A stretch of 64,000 nucleotides of DNA from Anaerohalosphaeraceae bacterium (GCA_035378985.1 DAOSUR010000005.1:62001-126000); one strand, 5' to 3'; shown: positions 26,591 through 36,332, counted from the first letter of the stretch. Made by a program: numbers and translations. Notes: generated by a model from the sequence alone, not told the origin.

Positions 26591-28591
26591 TCAATCGGTC
26601 TCAGACAAAGGTCGAATATCGCGATAGGCCTCTTCCAGTCCGGCGGCGTCCGCAATCGCCTGGGCCTCCGGCGACCACGGCGGCGCATCCGGTTCCACAA
26701 CCGTTCGCGTAATCGTACACCGCGTCCCTTCACTGCGATACCGGTCCGCCTTCACATAGTTGCGGTCGATCTCCATATCCCGGCAGGCCGGCGTCCAGAT
26801 ATGCAGCCATAATCCCTCCCGATCATCCGAAAAGCCGGGCCTGTTGAGAATCACATTCTGATAAATCCTCCAGTATGCCGACCCGTCATCCGGATAAATG
26901 CACCGGGGGCCGTCATAGCAGTAATTGTAGGCAATTTCCGACCCCGGCTGTTCCCCAAGCACATAAAGAATCCCCCCGTCCCGTAATGCCCGATGTGTGC
27001 GGCCGATGCGGTTGTACAGAATCCCGTTATTTTTGGCTGTCGTCGAGGGGGGAATCCCGGCATTGCCCCACCACCACCCCAGCGCCAGCCCCCCATACGG
27101 CGTATCGCTGATTTCGTTATGAACAATCTTGACATTCTGGACAAAAAAGCCGGTCATCCCCTCCACCTGCCGAAAGTCCAGACACACATCCCGAATGTAG
27201 TTGTTGGCAATCAGGATATTGCTGCAAACCCCCTCTACCCCCGGCGGAAACTGCTCCCCGTCCCCGATTCGGTAATGCTGAGGATGCCCGACATTGATCG
27301 AAGTCCCCATCAGGTCGAGAAACGTATTGCCGACCGCCTCGGCCTCCGCCACATCATTTTCAAAACTCAGCGCCGCCGCACTGCCCAGATGCACAAATCG
27401 GTTTCGCTCAAACCGTATCCGCTCCGCATTGCATACATTGACAGTCCCTTTGGGAATCGTAATGTCATTGTAATGATTGCGATGCCAGTTGCCCTCCGGA
27501 ATATACCGCGTAAACTGAGTCAGGCTCTGCACACTCACCCACCCGCGGGAGTCCCCCAGAGAAGACAGAAGATAATCATCATACGCAAACGTCAGCCCGT
27601 AAAACTCCAGATTCCGCACCCGCCGGGATATCCCCTCGCCCTGAATCCTGACAAGCCCTTCCACAGCCGGGGCATACACCTCCGCCGTGGTCATATCCTC
27701 TCCGCGGGAATAATAGTACAGCATCTGCTCCTGCTGGTCGAAGTAAAACTCCCCCGGCTCATCCAGCAGTTCAAATGCATTGCGGACATAGATAGGGCGG
27801 TCAGGACGTGGGACGGCCCGAAACGGCACCCAGCTCATATTCATCGCAATCGCTGCGTACGGCTGCTGAAGCACAGCGACTGTATGGCCGTCTTCGGAAA
27901 ACATCCGGTTGACACACACAATCGGCTCACTCCAGACATTCGTCTGAACCAGCTCGACATTGTGAGGATTTTTATAAACGCCGACATCCTCCGCCCGAAA
28001 TCGAATCCCGGCAGGGTGCGTTCCGGAGGCACGGGCCCACGGCTCCCGGCCGGTGATGACGAATGTCCCGTACCCGCCCTGGGCGACAACCCCCTCGGTC
28101 TTTCGGGCCATCACGGCCCTTTTGCCGTTGACATAAAGCGCCCGAAGCTTTCGGTCCCGCACCAGCGGCGCCTTCCAGATATCGCCTTGATGCCGCCGCC
28201 ACCCGGTCACCCGCACCGCCCCGCTTAAGACCGGTTATTCTCCCGGATACGCCCGGCAGCGAATCCAGTGCCCGTTCGTGCCCGAATCCTCCGGGGTCAG
28301 CACGAAGGGCCTCTCCAGCGGATAGACCCCGCCGCGAAGATAAACGACGATATCCTGCTGCATATTCTTGTTGAGCCGCCGAATCCGGTCGCGTGCCTGC
28401 TCCAGCGTCCGCCACGGCCGCTCCGCCGTCCCTTCCGCTCGGTCATCTCCGTCCGGCGCAACATAAAACTCCATCGACCCCGACGACGGCAGAATGGCAC
28501 AGCCGACCCCCAGAATCACTGCCAGAAAACCTGCAGCGCCGGCCTGCACCCACCCGATCGCCGCTTTTTTGCCCTGCTGGTTCATTTTCAT
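26591..28591 (-). pseudogene. GH141-like parallel beta-helix protein, interrupted by one in-frame TAA
   Basis: The reading frame starts at the ATG overlapping the symporter stop and has a signal/lipoprotein-like N terminus ('GFLAVILGVGC'). It then runs 'MEFYVAPDGDDRAEGTAERPW', 'VVYLRGGVYPLERPFVLTPED' and 'CRAYPGE', followed by TAA (28237-28235). The same frame continues without shift: 'PVLSGAVRVTGW', 'RALYVNGKRAVMAR', a right-handed beta-helix and 'DGGILYVLGEQPGSEIAYNY'. In related proteins the broken phrase is normally continuous, with one residue where the stop stands. So this is one gene of about 666 codons split by a single nonsense codon. A GTG at 28216 could restart translation, but the product would lack its signal and first coil. 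Family (GH141-type) is by motif memory. Confidence 0.75.
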
Positions 28592-30228
28592 TGGGCCCCC
28601 ATCCCGAACTGAAAAAACAGATACAACCCGATCATCACCGCCGCCAGAATCCCCCATCCGAGAAAGCCGGCCTTCCCAAGCCCCGGATTTTCCCGATACG
28701 TCTGACGCAGCATCGGCAGCGGCGTTTCCGTAGCACTGTGCCGCGTCACACAAGACGCCGATATCATAAAAAGTCCAATCCCCACGAACAAATAAAACGA
28801 CAGCAGAAGAAAGTGCGGGAAAATATCCTCCCCCCTCTCGTTCGCAAAAACATTGGTAATATCGCAGACCCCGATGGTCAGGGAAACCGCCGAGCCGACA
28901 ATCAGGGTCAGCAGGGCTGCCTTGGCCGTCGAGCGCCTCCAGAAAATCCCCAGCACAAAAACCGCCGCCACCGGCGGAGCCATATACCCGATAATCCCCT
29001 GAAACAGATTAAACAGATTTGTTCCCTCCACCCGGCTCAGAAACCAGGCAATCCCAACCGCCAGCAGCGCCGCCGCAAACGTGGTGATGCGCCCGACCTG
29101 CTTTGACCGATGCTCCGACGCCGTCGGCGCAATCCAGCGTTTGTAAATGTCCAGCGTAAAAATCGTGCTGAAGGAATTGAGCCCCGAATCCAGTGTCGAA
29201 ATCACGGCGGCCACCAAAACCGAAATCATCAATCCAACCAGACCGCTGGGCAGAAAGGTGCTGACCATCCTCAGAAATACCTGTTTGTCATCCGGTATCC
29301 CCGGCAGCAGCTGAGCCGCCAGAATCCCCGGCAGCAGAAAAAGAAACGGCGGAAGGATTTTCAGAAACGCCGCAAACAAAGTGCCCCCCTGGCCCTGCTT
29401 CAAATCCCGCGCCCCCAGAGCCCGCTGGACAATCGTCTGGTCCGAACACCAGAACCACAGCGACAAAACCGGATACCCGAGCACAAATGCATACCAGGGA
29501 TTGTCGGAACCGGCCGGATGCAGCAGTTTCCAAGTCAGCTCCGCAGGCACGGAAACGCATCGAATCTGAGCCAGTGCCGAAAACGGCTCCAGCCGCCCCG
29601 CCGCAATCACGGTTAAAAGTGCAGCCCCCACAATCATCAAAACAGACTGAAACGAATCCGTCACCATCACCGCCGCCAGCCCTCCGGCAATCGTAAAACT
29701 GGCCGATACGGCCGCCAGCAGCCACACACAGGGCATCAGGTCCCACCCCAGAAACTGCGACAGAAGCGCCCCGCCGGCAAACAGCGTCCCCCCAATCCAC
29801 AAAACCGCAATCCCCAGCAGAGAATAAAACGTCATAAACGTATAGCAGCCCGGCCCGAAACGCTTCTTGAGAAACTCCGGCATCGTGGAGATTTTCGTAT
29901 GCAGGTAAAACGGCAGAAAAACCATGCCCAGCAGAAACAGAAAGACCCACGCCATCCATTCATAATTGGCCGTGACCATCCCGGTCGTATAGCCGGCCCC
30001 GCACGAGGCGATTAAAAATGTCGGGCCGATGTTCGTGCCGAAAATGCTCAAACCCACATTCCCCCACCCCATCGAGCGGTCCCCCAGAAACAAATCCTCG
30101 CTCCGGCGGCGCCGATAACTCACAAAACCGCCGATAGCCAGCAGCGCCGCCAAATACCCCCCGAAAACCCACATATCCAGCGGATGCATCACAACTCCGG
30201 CCGCCAAAATCCACGCCGGATTACCCAT
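28588..30228 (-). CDS. SSS-family sodium/solute symporter (SGLT-like)
   Basis: 546 residues with about 13-14 hydrophobic helices. Sodium:solute symporter marks are clear: 'YRRRRSEDLFLGDRSMGWGNVGLSIFGTNIG' at helix 1, 'MPEFLKKRFG' after helix 3, 'GGLAAVMVTDSFQSVLMI' and 'AAVISTLDSGLNSFSTIFTLDIYKRW', the Na2-site region. AAGGAGT lies seven bases before the ATG. It overlaps the upstream mutarotase-like gene by eight bases and the downstream beta-helix gene by four. Sodium-driven uptake of the sugar handled by this operon is the likely role. Confidence 0.88.
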   Translation of the reverse strand: MGNPAWILAAGVVMHPLDMWVFGGYLAALLAIGGFVSYRRRRSEDLFLGDRSMGWGNVGLSIFGTNIGPTFLIASCGAGYTTGMVTANYEWMAWVFLFLLGMVFLPFYLHTKISTMPEFLKKRFGPGCYTFMTFYSLLGIAVLWIGGTLFAGGALLSQFLGWDLMPCVWLLAAVSASFTIAGGLAAVMVTDSFQSVLMIVGAALLTVIAAGRLEPFSALAQIRCVSVPAELTWKLLHPAGSDNPWYAFVLGYPVLSLWFWCSDQTIVQRALGARDLKQGQGGTLFAAFLKILPPFLFLLPGILAAQLLPGIPDDKQVFLRMVSTFLPSGLVGLMISVLVAAVISTLDSGLNSFSTIFTLDIYKRWIAPTASEHRSKQVGRITTFAAALLAVGIAWFLSRVEGTNLFNLFQGIIGYMAPPVAAVFVLGIFWRRSTAKAALLTLIVGSAVSLTIGVCDITNVFANERGEDIFPHFLLLSFYLFVGIGLFMISASCVTRHSATETPLPMLRQTYRENPGLGKAGFLGWGILAAVMIGLYLFFQFGMGAQ

Positions 30229-31024
30229 TCTTGGACTCCTTTTGGGCCGCTGACTCTGCTACGGGAAACATCGGCGACCAAATCTCCTTTTCCCCCGGCA
30301 GCGGTTTCTGACAGGGACCCGTCTGAGCCCACCACCGCTGATTGACCGGATCCTGCTGGTTCATCCGGTCATCTTTCTCAAAATCGCTCCCCATATACTC
30401 CAGATAGAAAAACTCATACAGCGTATCCCCGATTTCCGCCAGAAAGATGCAGAAGTTTCGGTTGTTCCCGCGAATCATCTGGTCCACCACGCCCGGCCAG
30501 ACGGTCTGGTGCAGACTGCGGTATTCACTTTCCTTTTCCGGCCGAATCGTCGTCACCATCGACAGAACCTGCGACGGAGCCCCCTCCACATTCAGGCCCC
30601 GGATATAATTAATCCATTCCGCCTGCAGCCAGCACCGCCCATACCGCACCGCCCGCGGATGGGGCTCAATCAGCTCCTTCAGCTCCGGCGTGATGCTCTC
30701 AAAGGCCTCCGCCGCCGTCAGATAGGGTTTTCCGCCTGCATACTGAAACACAACCAGAAACCAGGTTTCCCCCTGAATCTGCCGCCGAAACGCCGCCGGA
30801 TTCGAAATCCCCGCCCGCAGCATCCGCACATTCTCCTTGTCCGTGCAGACCTTCAAAAGCTCCTCGGCCAGCTGGACCTCCCGCCCCGCCTTGGCACGGG
30901 CCAGCAGCCCCGCATACGTAGGTTTGCCCGACAGCAGGTAGTTCTCATACGGAGAAAACGCAAACGCATCCGCAAAGCCGAGCACCGCTATTGCCGTCGG
31001 CACAATCCACCTGAAATGTCTCAT
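30221..31024 (-). CDS. Secreted tandem L-rhamnose mutarotase-like protein
   Basis: 267 residues with a signal peptide (cleavage near 'DAFAFS'). The second half (about 155-250) matches the RhaM/EthD-like ferredoxin fold: 'VLSMVTTIRPEKESEYRSLHQTVWPGVVDQM', 'FCIFLAEIGDTLYEFFYLEYMG', and a closing 'QRWWAQTGPCQ'. The first half repeats the outline ('AKAGREVQLAEELLKVC', 'FLVVFQYAGGKPYLTAAEAFESI'), pointing to an internal duplication. RhaM interconverts the anomers of L-rhamnose and is normally a cytoplasmic single-domain protein of about 105 residues, so secretion and duplication are both unusual. Catalytic competence of the first copy is doubtful. Confidence 0.7.
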   Translation of the reverse strand: MRHFRWIVPTAIAVLGFADAFAFSPYENYLLSGKPTYAGLLARAKAGREVQLAEELLKVCTDKENVRMLRAGISNPAAFRRQIQGETWFLVVFQYAGGKPYLTAAEAFESITPELKELIEPHPRAVRYGRCWLQAEWINYIRGLNVEGAPSQVLSMVTTIRPEKESEYRSLHQTVWPGVVDQMIRGNNRNFCIFLAEIGDTLYEFFYLEYMGSDFEKDDRMNQQDPVNQRWWAQTGPCQKPLPGEKEIWSPMFPVAESAAQKESKNG

Positions 31025-31027
31025 CGC

Positions 31028-33394
31028 TCATCTCCTTTCTTCCGCCGGCTCAAGTTCCAAAGGCACCTGCACGCCGGCCGAATCAATCCGATACACCCGG
31101 TCATAAATCTTTATGTCCACAGGGGCGCCTTCCTTCAGCCGAAACCGCGCCTGTGTTCTGTCCACTTCCGCTTCAATCAGACGCCCCCGATAATGCACCT
31201 GGAACCGGTACCGCTTCCAGGCCGAGGCAATCTGCGGTCGAAACGACAGCACCGCACCGTCGCTGCGCATCCCGCCGTACCCGCAGACCAGGTTCGCCCA
31301 CACCCCCGCCGCCGACGTCGCATGAAGCCCCTGCTCCGTGTTGCGGTTGTAGTTGTCCAGGTCCAGCCGGGCCGCATAGGTAAAAAACGCATAGCCCTCC
31401 TCGGCCTTTCCCAATTCCAGCGCCAAAATCGAGTGCAGCGACGGCGATAAAGACGACTCGTGAATCGTCCGGGCCTCATAAAACTCATAATTCGCCCGTT
31501 TTTCCTTGAGAGTAAAATCTTCACTGAAGAAAAACATATGATTCAGCACATCCGGCTGCTTGATCATATTCTTCCGAAAGATGCGAATGTAGGCCCAGTT
31601 CTTGTAAATGGGAATCTCGCTCATCGGAATCTTATCCACTTCCACATGCGGCAGGTCAAAATAGCCGGCGTGCTGCTCAAAAACGCCTGTCCTGGGGTCC
31701 TGATGAATCCGCATCTTTTCAGCCATCCGTCTCCAGTCCTCCGGTTCGCCCGCCTCCAGCCCGACCTTCTGAACGACGGTCTGATACTTATCCGGCGCCT
31801 CCCGCTTCATCTCCTCCAGCACCTCCAGCGTATAGAGGAAAATCTTCTTGGCCAGGTAATTGGTGTAAAAGTTGTGATTGACCATCATATGAAACTCATC
31901 CGGCCCCATCACACCGTACAGACCGAAATCCCCGTTCAAAGGACTCCAGTCCCCCGCACTGGCGAAAAATCGGGATATCTGAAGCAGCATCTCGATGCCT
32001 TCCCGATACAGAAACTCCTTGTCGCCGGTCACATGGACATACTGCCAAATCGCATACCCGACCGCCCCGCTGATATGATGCTCCAGGTCCACATGCTGCC
32101 AGGTGCCCGAGTCTTCATACCCCGAAACTGTGGCAAACGGATAGCGTGCCCCTCGGCAATCCAGCTCCCTTGCCCGCCGAAGCGCCTCCGGCAGCGTATG
32201 ATAGCGGTACATCAGGAGATTCTTTGCCGCTTCCGGATTGGCAAACAAATGAAACCGATGGCAGTAGATTTCCGTATCCCAGAACGCCCAGCCGAAATAC
32301 ACCTCCCCCGTCATCCCCTTGCACAGCGGATTCAGCCGCGGATTCTCTCCGTGATAGGTCTGATAGCACGACAGAATGGAAAACCGCACCCCCTGCAGCG
32401 TCTCGTCATCCCCTTCAATATCAATCCCGAAACGCTCCCAGACACGCTCCATAAACGCTGTATGCCGCCGGCGAGCTTCCTCAAAGCTCACGCCTGCATA
32501 TTTATCAGCCAGGGCACACCCCTGCTCCCAGACCGCCTCTGTATCACTGTTCTTTTCCCAGTGATTGACAACGATTTTCTCTATCCAGGCCGGCTGGTTT
32601 TCTTCCAGCGGCAGGGAAAATTGAAGGCCGATGAACTTCTCCCGACTCTCGACCCGCGGACAAACCGGACGTCCCGTCCGCATCCAAAAGCTTGAAAACA
32701 GCGGAAAACCCGTCCCCTTTGTCCGGGCCAGAATGCGGCATCCAGCCTCGTCTGAATCTTTCCGAACCTCCCGCCAGAAATTCTCTCCTTTCGCTGAATC
32801 CGCCGACCCGGTTGTCTGGGTCTGCGTCCAGCCGGAGGCAATTTCATAGCGGGGATTAAAATCAAGTCCGAGCATAATCTCGGCCTGCCCCGAAAAATTC
32901 AGCGGCTTGAACACAATCCGCTGGCAGCCCATTTTCGTCATGTCCATATTCAGAAAACGCGTAAATGCCACGTGAACCTGTCGGCCGGACGAAAGATGCC
33001 AGACAAACTCCCGCGTATAAACCAGCGTCTTCATATCCAGAACCCGCCGGAATCCGCTGATTCGCGATACGGCAAGGTCCAGCGGTTCTCCGTCAATCCG
33101 GATGCGGGTGTACAGCCAGTCCACCGCCGTAATCATCGCACCGCCGCGGGTAATCATCCCCTTGAAAAACTGGTCATGCTGAATCGGCAGGTAGTCGTAG
33201 AGATGATTGAAATAACTGCCCAGCAGATGGTCGCCGCTGTAGCCCTCCTCGAAATAGCCCCGCACCCCCATATATTCATTGCCCAGCGAAAAAATCGATT
33301 CACTGAGCCGCTGTTTTTCCGGATGAAATCCTTCCTCTGTGATGGTCCAGGGGTCGCCTCCGTAAATCCGTTCCGGATGTTTCGCCAAATGCAT
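31028..33394 (-). CDS. GH65-family disaccharide phosphorylase
   Basis: 788 residues, the normal GH65 length. It has the N-terminal beta-sandwich ('SIFSLGNEYMGVRGYFEEG'), the (alpha/alpha)6 barrel with 'FGWAFWDTEIYCHRF', the general acid Glu500 in 'VMGPDEFH' and the phosphate-site motif 'HESSLSPS', then a C-terminal beta-domain. The phosphate-binding residues favour phosphorolysis of a maltose-, trehalose-, kojibiose- or nigerose-type alpha-glucoside or a related disaccharide over hydrolysis. No signal peptide, so it acts in the cytoplasm on imported sugar. GGGAGAG precedes the ATG, and it is the first gene of its operon. Confidence 0.88.
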   Translation of the reverse strand: MHLAKHPERIYGGDPWTITEEGFHPEKQRLSESIFSLGNEYMGVRGYFEEGYSGDHLLGSYFNHLYDYLPIQHDQFFKGMITRGGAMITAVDWLYTRIRIDGEPLDLAVSRISGFRRVLDMKTLVYTREFVWHLSSGRQVHVAFTRFLNMDMTKMGCQRIVFKPLNFSGQAEIMLGLDFNPRYEIASGWTQTQTTGSADSAKGENFWREVRKDSDEAGCRILARTKGTGFPLFSSFWMRTGRPVCPRVESREKFIGLQFSLPLEENQPAWIEKIVVNHWEKNSDTEAVWEQGCALADKYAGVSFEEARRRHTAFMERVWERFGIDIEGDDETLQGVRFSILSCYQTYHGENPRLNPLCKGMTGEVYFGWAFWDTEIYCHRFHLFANPEAAKNLLMYRYHTLPEALRRARELDCRGARYPFATVSGYEDSGTWQHVDLEHHISGAVGYAIWQYVHVTGDKEFLYREGIEMLLQISRFFASAGDWSPLNGDFGLYGVMGPDEFHMMVNHNFYTNYLAKKIFLYTLEVLEEMKREAPDKYQTVVQKVGLEAGEPEDWRRMAEKMRIHQDPRTGVFEQHAGYFDLPHVEVDKIPMSEIPIYKNWAYIRIFRKNMIKQPDVLNHMFFFSEDFTLKEKRANYEFYEARTIHESSLSPSLHSILALELGKAEEGYAFFTYAARLDLDNYNRNTEQGLHATSAAGVWANLVCGYGGMRSDGAVLSFRPQIASAWKRYRFQVHYRGRLIEAEVDRTQARFRLKEGAPVDIKIYDRVYRIDSAGVQVPLELEPAEERR

Positions 33395-33441
33395 AACTCT
33401 CCCGTTTCAAAGAAATTCGCCCGCTCACAAGACTGCGGCGG

Positions 33442-33470
33442 TTTTTATTCTGTTTGGAAACTCTTGTCAA
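33442..33470 (-). promoter_or_regulatory. Putative sigma-70 promoter of the GH65 operon
   Basis: Minus-strand TTGACA (33470-33465), 17-base spacer, TAAAAA (33447-33442). The -35 is perfect and the -10 is weak. A start near 33435 gives a leader of about 40 bases to the GH65 ATG. Confidence 0.45.
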
Positions 33471-33595
33471 TCGAGCTTGCCGCCGGCGCATATCGACGGA
33501 CACCTCGGCCCCTCCGATTCCCGAGCGTACGGGTTTGGATTGTACTGACTGCCGTCGGCCTTTTCAATCTTCTTCTTCTGCCCTTCCATCCGCTG

Positions 33596-33705
33596 CCCCC
33601 TATCATTCCCGCGCAGCCCCCTATCATTCCTGCGCAGCCCCCGTCATTCCCGCGCAGCCCCCGTCATTCCCGCGCAGCCCCCGTCATTCCCGCGCAGGCG
33701 GGAAT
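33596..33705. repeat. REP-like element: five 20-21 bp tandem units ending in a palindrome
   Basis: Five near-identical units of the type CCCCCGTCATTCCCGCGCAG (the first two read CTATCATT instead of CGTCATT) run head to tail. Only the last is followed by the complementary arm GCGGGAAT, giving an 8-bp stem (33686-33693 with 33698-33705) around GCAG. The core is like the common ATTCCCGC...GCGGGAAT repetitive palindromes of many genomes. The rest of the 33395-34087 gap holds no convincing gene; besides this repeat I see only promoter-like sequence at each end. Confidence 0.75.
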
Positions 33706-34051
33706 CCAGCCATTTCTTCCCACAGTCTCGCAACCCGTCCTGCAAAGATTTCCGCGGATGTAAACGAGTTTTTAATTACAGATTTCACCTGCCGCGACAA
33801 TCGCAGCACGGCGGGCGGATGACACAGATCAGATAAAGAAAAGAAAAAGGCCCGCACTTTATCTTGTGAAGCTTCAGCAAAGGGAAAACAAAAAGCCATC
33901 CTTCTTTTCATTTTGCCTTTTTTCTATTTGGTTTTCGTTGTCCTCCCCCCGAGCTCGACCTCTGGTCGCCGGCCGCTTTTTCCTCATTCTTCCTTTTCCC
34001 AATCCGTATAATCCGCGAAATCTGTTGTGAAAATCTGCGGTTGCTTTTTCC

Positions 34052-34080
34052 TGGACAAAACCGTTCCCTAAAAATAAAGT
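34052..34080 (+). promoter_or_regulatory. Putative promoter of the membrane glycosyltransferase
   Basis: TGGACA (34052-34057), 17-base spacer and TAAAGT (34075-34080), each off-consensus. A start near 34087 would leave the ATG at 34088 almost leaderless and the ATG at 34118 with a 30-base leader. Confidence 0.3.
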
Positions 34081-34117
34081 TAACAAAATGGTCTTTGGGT
34101 GTTGTGCTCGCAAACAA

Positions 34118-35947
34118 ATGACTTCCCGACACAGAAAACACAGACAGCATATAGAGCCGGCGGTTTCGGCGTCACCATCCTCATCAACTGCACCCTCTGT
34201 ACCGGGGTCGGCCTCTGCCGCCTTTTTCCGCCGTCTGCTTAGTCCCGAAGCAGCCGCTCCGCTGCTTGTCCTGCTGTTCGGCACTTACCTTTCCGTTCTC
34301 TATTTCGGCCATCAGGCCGTCCCCAACTCGGACTTTCCCGCCTTCGTCCAAACCGCCCGCGACATCCTGAATTTTCGTCTGCCGGCTTCTTTCAAACGCC
34401 TCCCCGGCCTGGGCATCCTGCAAATCGCTCTGAGTATCTTTCTCAAAGGTCCCCATCCGGTCCTGACTGCAGGCCTGCTGCTCAATGCTCTGCTCTATCC
34501 CTTGTGCGGCTGGCTCTTTTATCTCATCGCCCGCCGCTTCCTCGGACGCATGGCTTTCTGGGCCGCACTCCTGGCTCTGGTCAATCCTGAGGTACTTCTA
34601 TGGCTGGTGCATCCCATCGCCGAAATTCCTCTGCTGTTCTTTTTTCTGCTGACCTTCTGGCTGCTTTTGCTCCCCAGCCGCTGGGCTTATGCCGCTGCCT
34701 TCGGCGCTGCCTTCATCCGCTATGAAGGAGCCGTCCTCATCCTCCTCGTTTTGCTCTCGGATATCCTCCGGCAATCCTCCCTCCGTCAGCAGCTTCTCTC
34801 AACAGCCATGGCCTTTTCGGCCGCTCTGCCGACCGCCCTTTGGGTGCTCGGACAATTCCTCACCCGCCATTCCGGCTCCGGAGACTACCTGTCCAGCTAC
34901 ACGGAAGCCGCCGAAAGCGGTTCAATGGTCTTTGGACGCTTCGCTCAAATCCTCCGGCAAATCACCATCCAGCCGTTTTTCCAGACCCCGTATCCTCCTC
35001 TCCGGTCCGTAGTCATTCTTTGTACAGTGCTTTTCTGGGCAGGTCTGGTAACCGCCGTCCTCTTTATTCTCTGGAAAAAACACACCGAGCTGGTGCCCAT
35101 CCTTGTTTTCACGGCCGTTTACTTTCTTCTGCATTCGGCCCGCACCGGCACCCGCCCGCGCTACGCCGCTCCTATCGCCTGGCTGGTCCTTCTGCTTTGG
35201 CTGTTCGGCTTTCGCCGTCTTTGGCTTCTTTTCAAAGAAAACATTCCTATTCCCAAACCAGCCGTAATCATCTCCCAGTCGCTTCTTTTTCTCATAGGGA
35301 TTATCGCCGCTCTTGCATTAGTCGAACCGCTTGCACAAATCCAAAAGTTCAGCCCTCGTTCTGCTTCTGTACCATGGGTTGCCCTCCTTTTTTCGGTTCT
35401 TTTTGGGACAATAGGAATTGCCTCAACCAAAGCCCGATTAGCTGGATGGACCGCAGCTGTTCTGGGAATCACATCATGGGCACTCTTTGCCAACCAGAGT
35501 GAAATCATCCGAAAACTCGGAAACGGCGATTTCGACCGGGAGTTCAAGGATTTAGCGGTCTGGTATCAACAGAATGCATCGCCTGACCAAAAAATGGTCA
35601 CGACTATGCCTCATCTCCTTATACAATTTTTGGAGGGCATGAATACAAATTTTGTCCATACCCAAAATATAGATGGGGACACCCCCGAAAAGTTCCTTGA
35701 GGACTGTCTGAAGAAAAATATTGCCTATCTTGCCTGGGATTCCCGTTTGGGATTTGCCTATTCGAACAGTTATTACAAAAAATATCGTTTAGACCGCATT
35801 GACCACTTGGGTGCCCATATTCGGGATGGGAAAATAATCATGCCCCCCGAAAAAAATGGTCCCTTCCATTTGGTCGGGACCATTCGTAATCCATCTTATC
35901 CAAAACGATTTATCTTAATCTACCGTCTGAATCCTGATTCAAACTAA
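34118..35947 (+). CDS. Polytopic membrane protein, PMT/ArnT-like glycosyltransferase
   Basis: 609 residues. A basic, Ser/Pro-rich cytoplasmic N terminus leads into about 11-13 membrane helices and a soluble C-terminal part of about 130 residues. After helix 1 the periplasmic loop reads 'NSDFPAFVQTARDIL', and the following pattern of short loops and paired helices resembles GT39/GT83-type enzymes that use polyprenyl-phosphate sugars. The acidic residue expected near the first loop is the Asp of 'NSDF'. Neither the ATG at 34118 nor one at 34088 has a ribosome site; I prefer 34118 because a promoter-like element would put the mRNA start next to 34088. Substrate unknown. Confidence 0.6.
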   Translation: MTSRHRKHRQHIEPAVSASPSSSTAPSVPGSASAAFFRRLLSPEAAAPLLVLLFGTYLSVLYFGHQAVPNSDFPAFVQTARDILNFRLPASFKRLPGLGILQIALSIFLKGPHPVLTAGLLLNALLYPLCGWLFYLIARRFLGRMAFWAALLALVNPEVLLWLVHPIAEIPLLFFFLLTFWLLLLPSRWAYAAAFGAAFIRYEGAVLILLVLLSDILRQSSLRQQLLSTAMAFSAALPTALWVLGQFLTRHSGSGDYLSSYTEAAESGSMVFGRFAQILRQITIQPFFQTPYPPLRSVVILCTVLFWAGLVTAVLFILWKKHTELVPILVFTAVYFLLHSARTGTRPRYAAPIAWLVLLLWLFGFRRLWLLFKENIPIPKPAVIISQSLLFLIGIIAALALVEPLAQIQKFSPRSASVPWVALLFSVLFGTIGIASTKARLAGWTAAVLGITSWALFANQSEIIRKLGNGDFDREFKDLAVWYQQNASPDQKMVTTMPHLLIQFLEGMNTNFVHTQNIDGDTPEKFLEDCLKKNIAYLAWDSRLGFAYSNSYYKKYRLDRIDHLGAHIRDGKIIMPPEKNGPFHLVGTIRNPSYPKRFILIYRLNPDSN

Positions 35948-35953
35948 ACTCAC

Positions 35954-36211
35954 CTAATCAACAGCCACGACTTCCTTGACTTCCGGCACCCGCTGTTTCA
36001 GAAGCCGCTCCACCCCCATTTTCAGGGTCATTCTGGCCCCGGGACATCCTCGGCAAGCCCCTTGAAGCCGCACACGAACCTTATGATCCGCATCAACACC
36101 GACTAACTCAATATCGCCCCCGTCATTCTGGAGCATCGGGCGGATGGAATCAATCACCTCCGATACTTTCGTTTCAAAACTCTTTTGCCCGCAGCCGCAT
36201 GTATCGCACAT
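35954..36211 (-). CDS. NifU-like iron-sulfur cluster scaffold (C-terminal NifU domain)
   Basis: 85 residues, the size of a stand-alone NifU C-terminal domain. 'VIDSIRPMLQNDGGDIELVGVD' and 'GACRGCPGARMTLKMGVERLL' are diagnostic, with Cys53 and Cys56 binding a shared [4Fe-4S] or [2Fe-2S] cluster during transfer to target proteins. The ATG is preceded by TTGGAGA; an in-frame start 23 codons upstream has no support. The N terminus MCDTCGC is an extra cysteine cluster not found in ordinary Nfu proteins and recalls the metal-binding start of HypB. No isc/suf genes are adjacent. Confidence 0.88.
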   Translation of the reverse strand: MCDTCGCGQKSFETKVSEVIDSIRPMLQNDGGDIELVGVDADHKVRVRLQGACRGCPGARMTLKMGVERLLKQRVPEVKEVVAVD

Positions 36212-36332
36212 GTGTATAATCTCCAAAGTATATCTTGTTTCTTTTCCCAATATTGTACCGAAACATAACAAAAGGTACAACTGTTTTCCAAAAACACTAA
36301 CTTTCCTTTTTACAATCTCTTCGATTCTACTG

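Noticed and set aside
26576..26594. TTG start six codons upstream for the URO-D-like gene
   Set aside because: No ribosome site; the ATG was preferred, although overlap with the previous stop leaves some doubt.
28235..28237. Recoding of the in-frame TAA
   Set aside because: UAA is not used for selenocysteine or pyrrolysine; all other genes use TAA as a normal stop. Nonsense mutation or sequence error is simpler.
33596..33705. CRISPR array
   Set aside because: Units are contiguous 20-21 bp tandem repeats without spacers, and no cas genes are present.
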